In this document: positions 22,885 through 33,882 of the stretch, one piece after another
How the letters are laid out: each line of letters starts with the position of its first letter
How positions within the stretch are numbered: the stretch's first letter is position 1
NCBI GenBank assembly: GCA_950106755.1
Contig: OX467087.1
Location: forward strand, 13,830,047-13,894,046
Source of the DNA: Climacium dendroides
Lineage: Eukaryota > Streptophyta > Bryopsida > Hypnales > Climaciaceae
Length of the DNA: 64,000 bases
Direction of reading: 5' to 3'
Notes under the pieces: model-generated
The model's database searches: none
The model's input: the letters and a program-made list of their open reading frames with translations, nothing else
What the model was told of the DNA's origin: nothing
Translations under genes and position numbers: made by a program

Positions 22885-23330
22885 CTACATAAACATCATT
22901 ATGACATTTTGACAATAAGCAATTTAACACTCATTTTCAAATTACCCCAAATCCTTTGAGGATTCATGGTGAAAAATCAATTTCAATATAAAAATGACAT
23001 CTCCAACCTTCACTCCCTCAAATGTTTCGTACTCAAGTCCTTCATAAGGCTAGTAAAATTATTTTTTAGATGGTGGAGGATTCAATGACATTGGAATTTT
23101 GATTCAAAGGATTCTCATGGTGTTGGCAAATCATATTAATGTTTCTTTGAATATTTGTTTAACTGATCTGAGATTTAGGAGGAAAAAAAAAAAAGTGTAA
23201 ACCAGAAGTCTACTGCTACGGTCCTGGCACCCAATACTGGAGCTTAATTTAATTCCTCATGTGGATGATTTTCGTAGATGATGCCTCTAGGGAAGGAAAG
23301 ACAGTCTCTATGAAAGCTACTAAATGTTAT
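22885..23330. other. AT-rich non-coding region
   Basis: No open frame, inverted repeat or recognisable transposon end was seen. Confidence 0.3.
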
Positions 23331-24160
23331 GATCAAGATTAGCATTCATGTTGAATATTCAATAAGACTTTGTAAAAGAAATTAGTAGATGTTAAATAAA
23401 AATAGGAATACTTCCTCAAATTTTGTGTTTTCTTCATAGAATTTTTTTTCCTTATGAGTACATAATATCCTTGACATTCCTATACAAAATATGTTGTCGG
23501 TGGCATTAATAGTACAATGTACTAATCATAGTATCTTCATACATAATCTATTCTACATCATGCATTGCACATTCTACACCATTCAAATAGTATTTGCCAT
23601 AAACTTTATTAAACTCTTTGGGATTTAACCTCTAAAGCCTTTCCTTTGCCAAAAAACATTAAAATTGCCATTTCTATAGCAAAGAATAACAAATTTCAAA
23701 ATTATTTTTTTTGCAAATCTATTCTAGGATCTTACATCTAACTAGTATATATATGAGATTGTATGAAATAAATTTCAGAAATTTTGATTGCACAAATTGC
23801 AAGAAATCTATGTTTAAAGTGAAGAAAACAAGTTCTTTTGCACATTGTGGGCCTAAATTACTTGACTTTGAACCTTCTTAACTTAAATTTTCTGTACTAC
23901 AAATTTTTGAGTTCTAAATCCTCATCATGGGGGATCGAGTTCACCGAGAGTCTATGGAAAAAAATTCAACAAATTTAATTTCCATTTTCAAAAAAATTAT
24001 TAAGTAGAAGTAGATATTAGATAGATTGAAAATCTAAGTTGTTAATATCTCTAAGCATTAGATGAGATCCAACTTCTCTATAGGGCTACAAGTTCCCTTG
24101 AGTTCTTAGACTATGGGAACTCAATCTCAACGGTAGTTTCATATGGCAGAGTGACTGCCA
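23330..24160 (+). repeat. Module before sHSP copy 3, repeated after it
   Basis: Matches 28,580-29,400, including AGCATTCATG(T/C)TGAATATTC, the CTTGACATTCCTATACAAAA phrase and ATTGCCATTTCTATAGCAAA. This defines the left end of the unit whose duplication gave copies 3 and 4. Confidence 0.75.
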
Positions 24161-24170
24161 CATCAGATTA

Positions 24171-24171
24171 C

Positions 24172-24204
<33 letters not shown>
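24171..24204 (+). repeat. Compound TA/TG microsatellite
   Basis: About nine TA units are followed directly by about nine GT units. Confidence 0.9.
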
Positions 24205-24260
24205 AATATTTCAATTTTTAATTTTCAATTTAATATTTTTTAAATTTTAAATGTCAACTA

Positions 24261-25076
24261 GCAGTTGGCGCTTGCTATGCTACACATTCACCATTAGAAT
24301 TTTATTAGAATTTCCTCAGAATTTTTATGTATTAGATAGAATGCAGAGCAAGAATTTTAATAAATCTTCAAATAAAAATTACTAAACTCTTCATATAATT
24401 TTTTTTAATAAATAAGCATATACTGAAATAAACAATAGAAATTTAATGAAGGATGAATGAAATACATGCAATGATGAATACGGTAAAAGATTCACATACA
24501 TTTGAATGCATTAGAAATTTGACTCAATTGTTACAAACAATGGCAACCTAAATAGAAAACTTTAAAGGAAAAAATTGTAAATCTCAAAAGCTTCGTTAAC
24601 AATTTAATTGTTGTGAAATCCAAAATTAGTTCAATTTGATAAATTTCTCAAATCATTTGGTAGTAGCAATAGAAAATTGAATTTAGAAGCTCAAAGCTCA
24701 CAAAAGCACAAAATCATAGAAATGCAAAAAAAATATAAAGCCAAGAAAAGCAATGGAATTGCTACCTTTATAATATCACTAGATTGATCCTCTTTAATAT
24801 CACCTCAATTACAATGACTATATTATTTCTATAATATCACCCTTTGTAAGAAGGGATATTACAGAGGTAATTGTGAACTACTACTCTATTTCAGTAATAT
24901 CACATTGTGTGAAAATATGATTTCTATATATGCGTGATTGGAAATATTTTTATAAAATAATTAAAATAACTATTTTAAAGACTTAACAAAATCATTACCG
25001 TGCATTCTATTCAAATATATCAAATTTTTACTAATATGTGATACAATGAATGTGTAGCATAGCAAGCACGAGCCCC
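24261..25076. mobile_element. 816-bp TIR element, TA-flanked
   Basis: Terminal inverted repeats of about 30 bases share GCTTGCTATGCTACACATTC. The left end starts GCAGTTGGC and the right end, reverse-complemented, GGGGCTCGT. Both are flanked by TA inside CTAG. There is no transposase ORF. TA flanks would fit Tc1/mariner-type elements, but the 5-mismatch outer ends leave the family open. The paralogous region near 29,400-29,540 lacks this body. Confidence 0.6.
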
Positions 25077-25209
25077 TAGTATTAATGGTAGCATTTGTGA
25101 TATTATAGGACTTATGATTTTAGTAGTATGATTATTTTTTATTCTTGCCAATAGTAGCTAGTACCTAATAAGGAAAACTGGCTTGAAATGGTCCTCCAAT
25201 GTAGCTAAA

Positions 25210-26350
25210 AAACATTAAGGATGGAATCAAAATACACTAACCTCAATGAAGAGATTGTTCTAGCAAGAAAACTAAACCATGTATAATATTTTGTAATTGT
25301 AAAAATTGCATTAAAAAATGAATCCTACAAGTTATTTTTTCAAGAAGATGCTCTAATTGCTAAAAAATATTATCTATGAGAAGAAAATTAAAAATTTTAA
25401 AAAGAAAAAAAATCTGAATTTTTTTGGCTCCCTACTCTCCCTTGTTTTGAGCTTATCTAGGCATAACTTTTGTTCATGGGAACCTATTGAAAAATAAATT
25501 TATTTCCACAAACACAATCAATTTTTCAATCTTTAAAAGAAGCTTTAAAAAATAATGACAAAAATTGAAACTACTTAGACCTCCCCCAAATCCAATTTGT
25601 CCTCTAAAGGAACAATGGTCCTTTTAATTAGAGCTTCAATTTCAAGCTCCTTTGCCTCAACCTCTTTATATTCTAGTATTGTACCAATTTGAGGATTTAC
25701 CAATGTTGTGATATTGTGATAGATTTGTGATTTGATGATTTAGAAAGGGTGGAAGTTTAGGTCTACAATGGACATGAGCTCTGAGTTTATTTTGGTGTCA
25801 AACTTTATTCTTCTATTATGTTTGGGTGTATCATGACTTATATTTTACTTTCATCCTTTCTTCTTCATACTAGTGACGTTGTTGTTAATTCCAAAGTCAT
25901 ATTAGTGTCATTCCTATAAATGTGACAAATAATCTATGTTATCTTCCATAATTCTAAAGTGTTATCACCATATAAGTGTTACATGTTTCTTTGCTCCCAT
26001 TTTTTAATAGATACTGGAGGATGAATTGACTAGACTTGGTTGAGCAATTACATATCTTTATATTATTGTATGCAATCCAACAATTGATGGCGTTAGAAAT
26101 GGAAGTTGTCATGGGGATTCTACACTTGGAACAACCCCCAGGGCTCTCATCTAGAGTTCCATGACATGACGCTAAACCCATCCCATTAAATGAGAGCAAG
26201 AGGGTGGATTTTGTGTTCTTTGGAGTAAAAGTAAAAAAACAATTCCCCTATTTTGTGTTGTGATTAGGGAAGCTAAAATGGGGGTCTCCAATTGCAAATG
26301 TGAATTCAAAATTTGCAAATTTTTATCATGAGTGATAAATGATTTGTCAC
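25210..26350 (+). repeat. AT-rich modules upstream of sHSP copy 3
   Basis: Both modules described upstream of copy 2 are present in the same order, ending at the promoter. A short frame overlapping the promoter on the minus strand has no support. Confidence 0.7.
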
Positions 26351-26550
26351 TCATGACTTCCAGGCTAGGCCCTTCTCCAAGCTTCTGCTTCCGTCCTGAC
26401 CGCCGGATAGGAATCATTCTCCAGAAGAACGAAGACACTAATCGATGGTCAGAGAAGGTCCTACAGCCTACGTAGAAGGTTGGAGAACACTGACCAACAG
26501 TCACCGGAGGTTCCAGAGCCTTTCAAACCGGCTGCATGCTATTCATCCAA

Positions 26551-26557
26551 TATAAAG
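26551..26557 (+). promoter_or_regulatory. Original TATA box of sHSP copy 3, displaced
   Basis: TATAAAG lies directly before an LTR insertion at 26,558. TAAAG recurs at 27,389-27,393 after the inserted block, as AGATAAAG, so the target duplication may have supplied a substitute TATA-like site about 180 bases before the ATG. The HSE core of copies 1, 2 and 4 is deleted here: GAGCCTTTC runs straight into AAACCGGCTG near 26,517-26,532. Confidence 0.7.
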
Positions 26558-26945
26558 TGTTGAAGTAGTCACCAAGTCACAAATAGAAAGTAGATTCTAT
26601 TTTGAGGTGATAGTAGAATAGTAAGTGCTATTTATACAAAGCGATCTACTAGTTACTTTAAGCTCTCCACACCTTTTACTTTATACCCCACACCTACTAG
26701 TTACTTTAAGCTCTCCACACCTTTTACTTTATACCCCACACCTACTAGTTACTTTAAGCTCTCCACACCTTTTACTTTATACCCCACACCTACTAGTTAC
26801 TTTAAGCTCTCCACACCTTTTACTTTATACCCCACACTTTATGTGCGGAGTATATATTCATCTTCTACATACCAGGGGAGAACACTTTTCTCTTGTTCAT
26901 TTTGTGTTATATATTATGCTTAGAGTTTGTGCCTTCACCTTAACA
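26558..26945 (+). mobile_element. Solo LTR of the copia family
   Basis: TGTTGAAGTAGTC...CCTTAACA matches the LTRs at 18,191 and 19,727. It is 388 bases long because a 48-bp internal segment is present four times. No internal retrotransposon sequence follows. The expected TAAAG duplication is found not at its right end but after the adjoining repeat. Confidence 0.85.
26648..26839 (+). repeat. 48-bp tandem repeat inside the solo LTR, four units
   Basis: The unit starts ACTAGTTACTTTAAGCTCTC and contains CTTTTACTTTATACC. Units start at 26,648, 26,696, 26,744 and 26,792 with no visible change between them. The 3' LTR at 19,727 has one such unit and the 5' LTR at 18,191 a shortened one. Confidence 0.9.
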
Positions 26946-27388
26946 CTAGAGTGCCCTGTGGCGTTGCCACAATCAAAACAAAAGTAAAAGTAATTTTCTA
27001 ATTTTTTTAGAACCAAAAACAACTCAAAAATCCATAACTTTTACACCGTGAGTCGGAACGCCACGAAACAAAGCCCGTGCACCCCTCCTCGCCGAGGGCT
27101 TTCCGACGGTACCAAGATCGTGACCAAAATATAAGAAAAAGTAATTTTCTAATTTTCTAGAACCAAAAATAACTCAAAAATGCACAACTTTCACACCGTA
27201 CGTCTGAACGCCACGAAACCAAGCTGGTGCACCCCTCCTCGCCGAGGGCATTCCGACGGTACCAAGCACACGACCGGGGGACGCACGGTCCGGGAGATCT
27301 CAATGTGACAAACAAAACAAAACAAAACAAACAAACAAACAAACAAACAAAACAAAACAAAACAAACCACCTGTCTTAATAGAAGAGA
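26946..27388 (+). repeat. Dispersed repeat, SINE-like tail (copy 2, internally duplicated)
   Basis: Same family as 5,349-5,573. A central segment of about 151 bases is repeated in tandem (GTAATTTTCT at 26,990 and 27,141). It ends GAGATCTCAATGTGACAAAC followed by an array of CAAA and CAAAA units to 27,365. It is inserted against the solo LTR end, before the TAAAG that matches the LTR target site. Confidence 0.7.
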
Positions 27389-27569
27389 TAAAGCACGACA
27401 TGGGCTCCAATTCCATCGCAAATCCATCGCAGAGTTATTAGTACTTGGAAGCACACTTCGTGACCCTTCACAGTGACAAGATTCCTCTTGCATAAAATCG
27501 TTCGAACGACCTCTGTAGTTCGACCACTGAGCTTAGTTTGGTGCTTTCTATCCGTTTCAGTAAGTGAGA

Positions 27570-28076
27570 ATGGCTCTCTCGTCGGTTTTCGGACGCCGGA
27601 ACAACTTCTGGGACGCCCCTGACCCGCTTGATTTGGTGGTGTGCGTGTTCGAAAACACGCCGGCCAGCTCGTTTGCTCGCAACTCGCACGCGGTGGCGAA
27701 CACGAACGTGGACTGGAGGGAGACGCCCACAGAGCACGTATTCAAGGTCGACCTGCCAGGGTTGAAGAAGGAGGAAGTGCAAGTACAGGTGGAAGGCGAA
27801 AGGACGCTGAGCATCAGCGGGCAACGCAAGAAGGAGGAGGGGGTGCAGCAGACGGGTACATGGCATCGCGTGGAACGGAGCAGCGGCCAATTCCTGCGCA
27901 AGTTCCGTCTCCCTGAGAATGCGAATCTGGATCGCATCACAGCGAAGGTGGAGAACGGATTGCTGACGGTGGTGGTGCCGAAGGAGGAGAAGAAGGCCAT
28001 GAAGGCGCGCAGCATTGAGATCGGTGGCCACGATGGCCAGCAGGGGACCATTGAGAACAAACTCACCTCGCAGTGA
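27570..28076 (+). CDS. Class I small heat shock protein, copy 3
   Basis: 168 residues, intact and intronless, very close to copy 1. It starts [20 protein letters not shown], has the full alpha-crystallin domain with [12 protein letters not shown] and [11 protein letters not shown], and the IEI anchor near the C-terminus. It shares the extra residue of copy 2 in the EEGVQQ loop. The protein looks functional, with changes such as VVCVFEN and FKVDLPG. Its promoter is the most damaged of the four: the HSE core is missing, and a solo LTR plus a second repeat (about 0.83 kb) split the TATA segment from the leader. Any expression may start in the LTR or depend on the AGATAAAG at 27,386. Confidence 0.92.
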   Translation: MALSSVFGRRNNFWDAPDPLDLVVCVFENTPASSFARNSHAVANTNVDWRETPTEHVFKVDLPGLKKEEVQVQVEGERTLSISGQRKKEEGVQQTGTWHRVERSSGQFLRKFRLPENANLDRITAKVENGLLTVVVPKEEKKAMKARSIEIGGHDGQQGTIENKLTSQ

Positions 28077-28354
28077 GGTGTCCGAGTGATCGTTGAAGTC
28101 CTGGAGTGCGTTACGTAGATCTGTTGTCTGGATTTTCGGGCTTTCAGAGTTTGCAAATGAAAATCTGTTGTCAGATTTCTGTCTCCGCGGGCACCCTTGA
28201 GGTCGATGTTTCTCTTGTTACTTCTAGGCCATCCCTAATCTTACCAGGAGGAAATCACTAAGTTCTGTAGCTTTGGATGTATCGAGTTGTAGTCGAGGAG
28301 GATCCTACTGATTCTGCTTGTACTGTACATGAGTGTTTTTTCGCGTGTGTGAAT

Positions 28355-28360
28355 AATAAA
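28355..28360 (+). terminator. Poly(A) signal of sHSP copy 3
   Basis: AATAAA in the conserved 3' UTR context (GAATAATAAACAC). Confidence 0.6.
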
Positions 28361-28579
28361 CACAAATTTTCGTGCATGAACTCTAGATATTCCATGCCCC
28401 TGCCTGTCGAGGTTGCGGGGCCTTTCAGTGTGGACTTTGAAATGCCTTTAGTTTGGCACCGAAACCCTCACCGTAGAGACTTTTGTGACGCAACCCAGCT
28501 GAGAAATAATCGCAGGTTGCAAATCTGATGAGAGATGGAGCTAGACTATCCTATTAACCTGTAATATGTCGTACCTGGC

Positions 28580-30840
28580 TATCAAGATCAGCATTCATGC
28601 TGAATATTCAATAAGCCTTTGTAAAACAAATTGGCAGGTGGTAAATAAAAATAGGGATACTTCCTCAAATTTCATGTTTTCAATTTCATAGAATTTTTTT
28701 TTCTTTATGAGGACATTATATCCTTGACATTCCTATACAAAAATATGTTGTCGTTGGCATTAATAGTACAATGTATAGATAATAATATCTTCATACATAC
28801 ATCATCCATTCCACATCATGCATTGCACGTTCTACATCATGCAAAACAATAATAGCCATAAACTCCGTCAAACTCTTGCAGATTTAACCCCTTAAGGATC
28901 ACAGTCTTTTTTTTGCAAAAAGACATTTAAAATTGCCATTTCTATAGCAAAGAATAACAAATTTCAAAATTATTATTTTTGCAAATGTATTGCAAGATCT
29001 CACATCTAAATAGTATATATATGAGATTGTATGAAATAAAGTTCAGAAATTTTGATTGCATGGATTGCAAGAAATCTGCGTTTAAAGGGAAGAAAACAAG
29101 TTTTTTTTTGCACATTGTGAGACTAAATTATTTGACTTTGAACCTTCTTTAACTTAAAATTTTTTTTACTACGAAGTTTTGAGTTTTAAATCTTCACCAG
29201 GTGGGTGGTTGAGTTGACTAGGGAAAAAAATTCAAAAAACTAAATTTCCATTCTTAAGAAAATTATTAAGTAGAAGTAGATATTAGGTAGAATGAAAATC
29301 TAAATTATTAATATTTCTAAGCATTAGATGAGACCCAACTTCTCTATAGCTAAGGGCTATGAGTTCCTCTAAGTTCCTAGATTGTCGGAACTCAACTACA
29401 ATAGTTAGATGTAGCCAAAAAAATTTACTATAGTTTGATGTAGCAAGGCATTTTCCAAATAATAATAATAGTAATTTTAATATTTAATAATTTAACAAAA
29501 AATTTAATTCATTATTACTTTATATTCTCATTAGTAGTGGTTGGTATCCAATATGGGGAATTGACTTGAAATGGCCCTCTAATATAGCTAAAAAACACTA
29601 AGGATGGAACCAAAATGCACTAATCTCAATCATGAAATTGTTCTAGCAAAAAAAACTAAACTATGTAGAATATTTTTGGAATTGTAAAAATTGCATTCAA
29701 AAATGAATCCTACAAGTTATTTTTTCAAGAAGATGCTCCAATTGCTCAAAAAATAAGATTGTCCATAACTTTCACATCACTTATTCAAATGAAATGAATC
29801 AAATCTATCCATATAGAACAAATATAATCTATGAGAAAAAAAATTAAAAATTAAAAAAATCAAATTTTTGAATTTTTTTGGGCTCCCTAGTCTCCCTTGT
29901 TTTGAGCTTATCTAGGCATAACTTTTGTTCATTGGAACTTATTGAAAAATAAATTTATTTTCACAAAGACAATCAATTTTTCAATCTTCAAAAGAAGTTT
30001 AAAAAAAATCATGACAAAAATTGAAACTGCTTAGACCTCTCCAAAATCCAATTTGTCTCGTAAAGGGACAAATAATGGTCCTTTAAGAGGGCTCCTTTGC
30101 ACCAACCTCTTTATATTCTAGTATTGTGCCAATTTGAGGATTTAGCAATGTTATGATATTGTGATAGATTTGTGATTTGATGATTTAGAAAGGTTGGAAG
30201 TTTAGGTCTACCGTGGAGATGGGCTCTAAGGCTCTAAGTTTACATTGGTGTTAAAAGTACTTTTGATTCATTCTTCTATTAAGCTTGGGTGTATAATGAC
30301 ATTCAAATTTTACTTTCATCCTTTACTCATGCAAGTGTCATTGTTGTTAATTCCAAAGTCATATAAGTGTCATTTATGTAAATGTTACAAATAATCAATG
30401 CTACCCCCCATAATTGCTAAACTGTTAACACCACACAAGTGTTACATGTTTCCTTGCTTCCAAGTTTTAGCAAATATTAGAGGATGAATTGACTAGACTT
30501 GGTTGAGCAATTACATATCTCTATATTATTGTGTGCAATCCAACAATTGATGGCATCACATATGGAAGCTATCATGGGGATTCCACACTTGGAACATGGA
30601 AGCTATTATGGGGATTCCACACTTGGAACAACCCCCAGGGCTCTCATCTAGAGTTCCATGACATGACGCTAAACCCATCCCATTAAATGAGACTAAGAAG
30701 GTGGATTTTGTGTTCTTTTGAGTAAAAGTAAAAAAACAATTCCCCTATTTTGTGCTCTTATTAGGGAAGCTAAAATAGGGATCTCCGATTGCAAATGTGA
30801 ATTTAAAATTTGCAAATTTTATCATGAGTGATAAATTAAA
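28580..30840 (+). repeat. AT-rich modules upstream of sHSP copy 4
   Basis: A second copy of 23,330-26,350 without the 816-bp TIR element. It includes a local direct duplication around 30,566-30,640 (GGAAGCTATCATGGGGATTC, then GGAAGCTATTATGGGGATTC). Confidence 0.75.
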
Positions 30841-31011
30841 ATCTCCCAGGCCAGCCCCTTCTCCAAGCTTCTGCTTCCGTCCTGACCGCCGGACAGGAGG
30901 CATTCTACGGAAGAACGAAGACACTGACCGATGGTCGGAGAAGCTTCTACCGCCTACGTAGAAGGTTGGAGAACATTGACCAACAGTCGCCGGAGGTTCA
31001 AGAGCCTTCCC

Positions 31012-31031
31012 ATTCTCGACGCTTCCAGAAA
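31012..31031 (+). promoter_or_regulatory. Heat shock element of sHSP copy 4
   Basis: ATTCT-CGACG-CTTCC-AGAAA, identical to copy 1. The TATA segment that follows in copy 1 (GATATATAAAGAATGACATG) is replaced here by CTCCATCGCAAGATTCAAT. The HSE is therefore intact but no clear TATA box is visible before the ATG. Confidence 0.75.
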
Positions 31032-31237
31032 CCGGCTGCATGCTGTTCATCCGCTCCATCGCAAGATTCAATCGCTCCAATTCCATCGCAAGACAATCAC
31101 AGAGTTCTCATTACTTGGAAGCACGCTTCGTGATCTTCACAGTGACAAGATTCCTCTTGCAAAAAAATCGTTCGAACGACCTTTGTAGTGTCGACTGAGC
31201 TTATTTTGGTGCTTTCTATCCGTTTCAGTAAGTGAGA

Positions 31238-31741
31238 ATGGCTCTCTCGTCGGTTTTCGGACGCCGGAACAACTTCTGGGACGCCCCTGACCCGCTTGAT
31301 TTGGTGGTGTCCGTGTTCGAAAACACGCCGGCCAGCTCGTTTGCACGCGACTCGCACGCGGTGGCGAGCACGAATGTGGACTGGAAGGAGACGCCCACAG
31401 AGCATGTGTTTAAGGCCGACCTGCCAGGGCTGAAGAAGGAGGAAGTGCAAGTGCAGGTGGAAGGCGAAAGGACGCTGAGCATCAGCGGGCAACGCAAGAA
31501 GGAGGAGGTGCAGAAGACGGATACATGGCATCGCGTGGAACGGAGCAGCGGCCAATTCCTGCGCAAGTTCCGTCTCCCTGAGAATGCGAATCTGGATCGC
31601 ATCACAGCGAAGGTGGAGAACGGATTGCTGACGGTGGTGGTGCCGAAGGAGGAGAAGAAGGCCATGAGGGCGCCCAGCATTGAGATCGGTGGCCACGATG
31701 GCCAGCAGGGCACCATTGAGAACAAACCCACCTCGCAGTGA
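31238..31741 (+). CDS. Class I small heat shock protein, copy 4
   Basis: 167 residues, intact, intronless and very close to copies 1 and 3. It has the full N-arm ([20 protein letters not shown]), the alpha-crystallin domain with [12 protein letters not shown] and [11 protein letters not shown], and IEI before GGHDGQQG. Its 3' end and UTR are closer to copy 2 (shared RAPSIEIGG and the same downstream sequence), while its 5' half is closer to copies 1 and 3. That pattern suggests gene conversion or unequal exchange within the array (inference). The HSE is perfect, but the TATA segment is replaced by a sequence resembling a local duplication of the leader (GCTCCATCGCAAG and CTCCAATTCCATCGCAAG). 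Confidence 0.93.
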   Translation: MALSSVFGRRNNFWDAPDPLDLVVSVFENTPASSFARDSHAVASTNVDWKETPTEHVFKADLPGLKKEEVQVQVEGERTLSISGQRKKEEVQKTDTWHRVERSSGQFLRKFRLPENANLDRITAKVENGLLTVVVPKEEKKAMRAPSIEIGGHDGQQGTIENKPTSQ

Positions 31742-32023
31742 GCTGTCCGAGTGATCGCTGAAGTCCTGGAGTGCGTTACGTAGATCTGTTGTCTGGATTT
31801 GTGGGCTTTCAGAGTTTGCAATTTGAAAAACTAACCTCAAATTTCTGTCTCCGCGGGCACTCTTGACGTTGAAGTTTCTCTTGTTATTTCCGGCCATCCC
31901 TAATCTTAGGAGGCAGAAATCATGCATTACTAAGTTCTGTAGCATTGGATGTGGCGAGTTGTAGTCGAGGAGGATCCTTCTGATTCTGCTTGTACATTCA
32001 GAGCGTATTTTGCGTGTGAGAAT

Positions 32024-32029
32024 AATAAA
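32024..32029 (+). terminator. Poly(A) signal of sHSP copy 4
   Basis: AATAAA in the conserved 3' UTR context. Confidence 0.6.
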
Positions 32030-32249
32030 CAACAGATTCTCTAATTTCGTGCGAACTGTGGACGTTCCATGCCTCTGTATGTGGGCCTGTGAGTCTGGAC
32101 TTTGAAGGTGATTGAGAGCGTTTAGTTTGGCACCAAAACCCTCAGTCTTAGAGACTTTTCTGACGCAACGCAGCAGAAAAATAATCGCAGGTTGCAAATC
32201 TGATGAGAGGTGGAGCTAGAATATCCTACTACCCTGTAATATCGTACCT

Positions 32250-33880
32250 GGCTAACATAACATTCAGTTTTAGCGAGAAGGTCTGCCTTCCCTTAACCCC
32301 TGAGCGCCCCTGCGACGGGATCCTGTTGCTCAGAATTTGCTTTATGAAATGTCAACCTCATTTTGACCATTATAAATTTCAAAAACAGACGGCGAAAAAT
32401 TCTGCGGACCCTTTCCATCAGTAGAGGAGGTAGTGAAGTCTTATTTTCTACGGTGAATTTCCATGGATCTGAAAATTGAGTCACCACCGCCAATTTATGT
32501 GGGAAGAGGTCACCAAGCTCCTCTCTTCACTATCCACGGGCTGGGCGCTCAGGGGTTAAACAAGAATGATGTGGAATATTACACACCCATCTGTAGATAT
32601 GGAGACACGCATTGCAAATTGTCAGAAAAGGTACCTGGGATAAAATATTGCAGTTAAGTTTAACCGCTAAAGCCTTGAGTGTGTTTTCTGTCAAAAACCA
32701 CTTAGAACTACCACTTCTAGTGCGTTCACTTAAGAACTAAATTTGATTTTTTCACTTAAGAAAACCAAAAATATATAATTTTTCAAAATTCAATTGTAGG
32801 ATCTTGTATTTAACTTGTTTGAAAATATGTGGTAAAAATTTCATCAAAATTTACCGCATAGGTTTCAAGATATTTGCATCCAAAGTGAAGAAAACAAGTT
32901 TTTTGTAACTTGCTTGACTAGATTTTTTGGCTTTGAATCTTTTTTTCAACTAAAAGTTTTTGCACTGTGAATTTTGATTTTTGAAGTTTTTATGTTGAAT
33001 AGTTGAGTTGAAAATCTAAGGAAAAAAATTCAGCAAATAAAAACTTATTTTTCACTCATAAAAAATTCTTAAGTAAAAATAGGTTAAAGATTGAAGGAAA
33101 AAATAAATCATTAATAGCTTTAAAATGGAATTGACATACAATAATCCCAATGGTGAGATTGTGCTAAAAAAAACTGAACCTTGTCTAAAGTTGTTTTTGG
33201 AAAACTGTAAAAATTGCATTCACATATGAATCCTATAAGTTATTTTTTTAAGAGGATGCTTTGATTGCCTGAAAAACTAAGATTGTCTATAATTTTTTCA
33301 TAACTATTCCAAATGGAATGAATCGAAGCTTCAAATGTACACAAAAATATAATATTTAAGAAAAAAAATATTTAAAAAAATATTTTGACTTTTTCTGATT
33401 TTTTTGTGCTGCCCGTTGACTTTTGTTTTTGGCTTATTGTGCCATAACTTTTTCTCCTAGGCACCAATTGAAACAAAAATTATATATTCACAAAAAATTA
33501 TATATTCACAAAGCTCTCAGAAAACTCCACAACTCCAAAAAACTCTCAAAAACATTCACTACAAATTGAGACAATAGGAACCTACCCAAACCCAAATTGT
33601 CCCCCAAGGAGACAAACGGTCCTTTAGGGATTAATAACAAAATGGGTTACTAGATAACAATGCATTTAACTAGGTTAGAAACAAAATCAATGCTTAAAAT
33701 TATAAATTTCATGAAATTAGCATTCTACTCATTGAAACTAATGCTTCAATTTCCTCACTATGTTTTGAATGCCTTTCATGATTTGTGATTTGGGAATGAG
33801 AAGACAAATCCTTATATACATATGGGGTGGTAGGTGGTAAAATAAACAATCTTGGACTAATAAATTAAAGTGAGTAGGAG
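32250..33880 (+). repeat. Downstream module of sHSP copy 4, cut by the Ty3 element
   Basis: Homologous to 21,100-22,545. The match runs to TGAGTAGGAGCT at 33,882, where the copy at 22,545 continues with CAATCGCTCATAG but here TGTAGAACAAAG begins. This fixes the left edge of the large retroelement. Confidence 0.75.
32297..32555. mobile_element. 259-bp TTAA-flanked MITE with empty paralogous site
   Basis: Perfect 13-base inverted ends CCCCTGAGCGCCC are flanked by TTAA at 32,293-32,296 and 32,556-32,559. The paralogous site at 21,138-21,141 has one TTAA and no insert. TTAA specificity and CCC ends are piggyBac-like. No ORF of note lies inside. Confidence 0.85.
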
Positions 33881-33882
33881 CT

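Noticed and set aside
26625..26987. 120-codon frame with LVTLSSPHLLLYTPH repeats
   Set aside because: Translation of the 48-bp LTR tandem repeat, not a protein gene.
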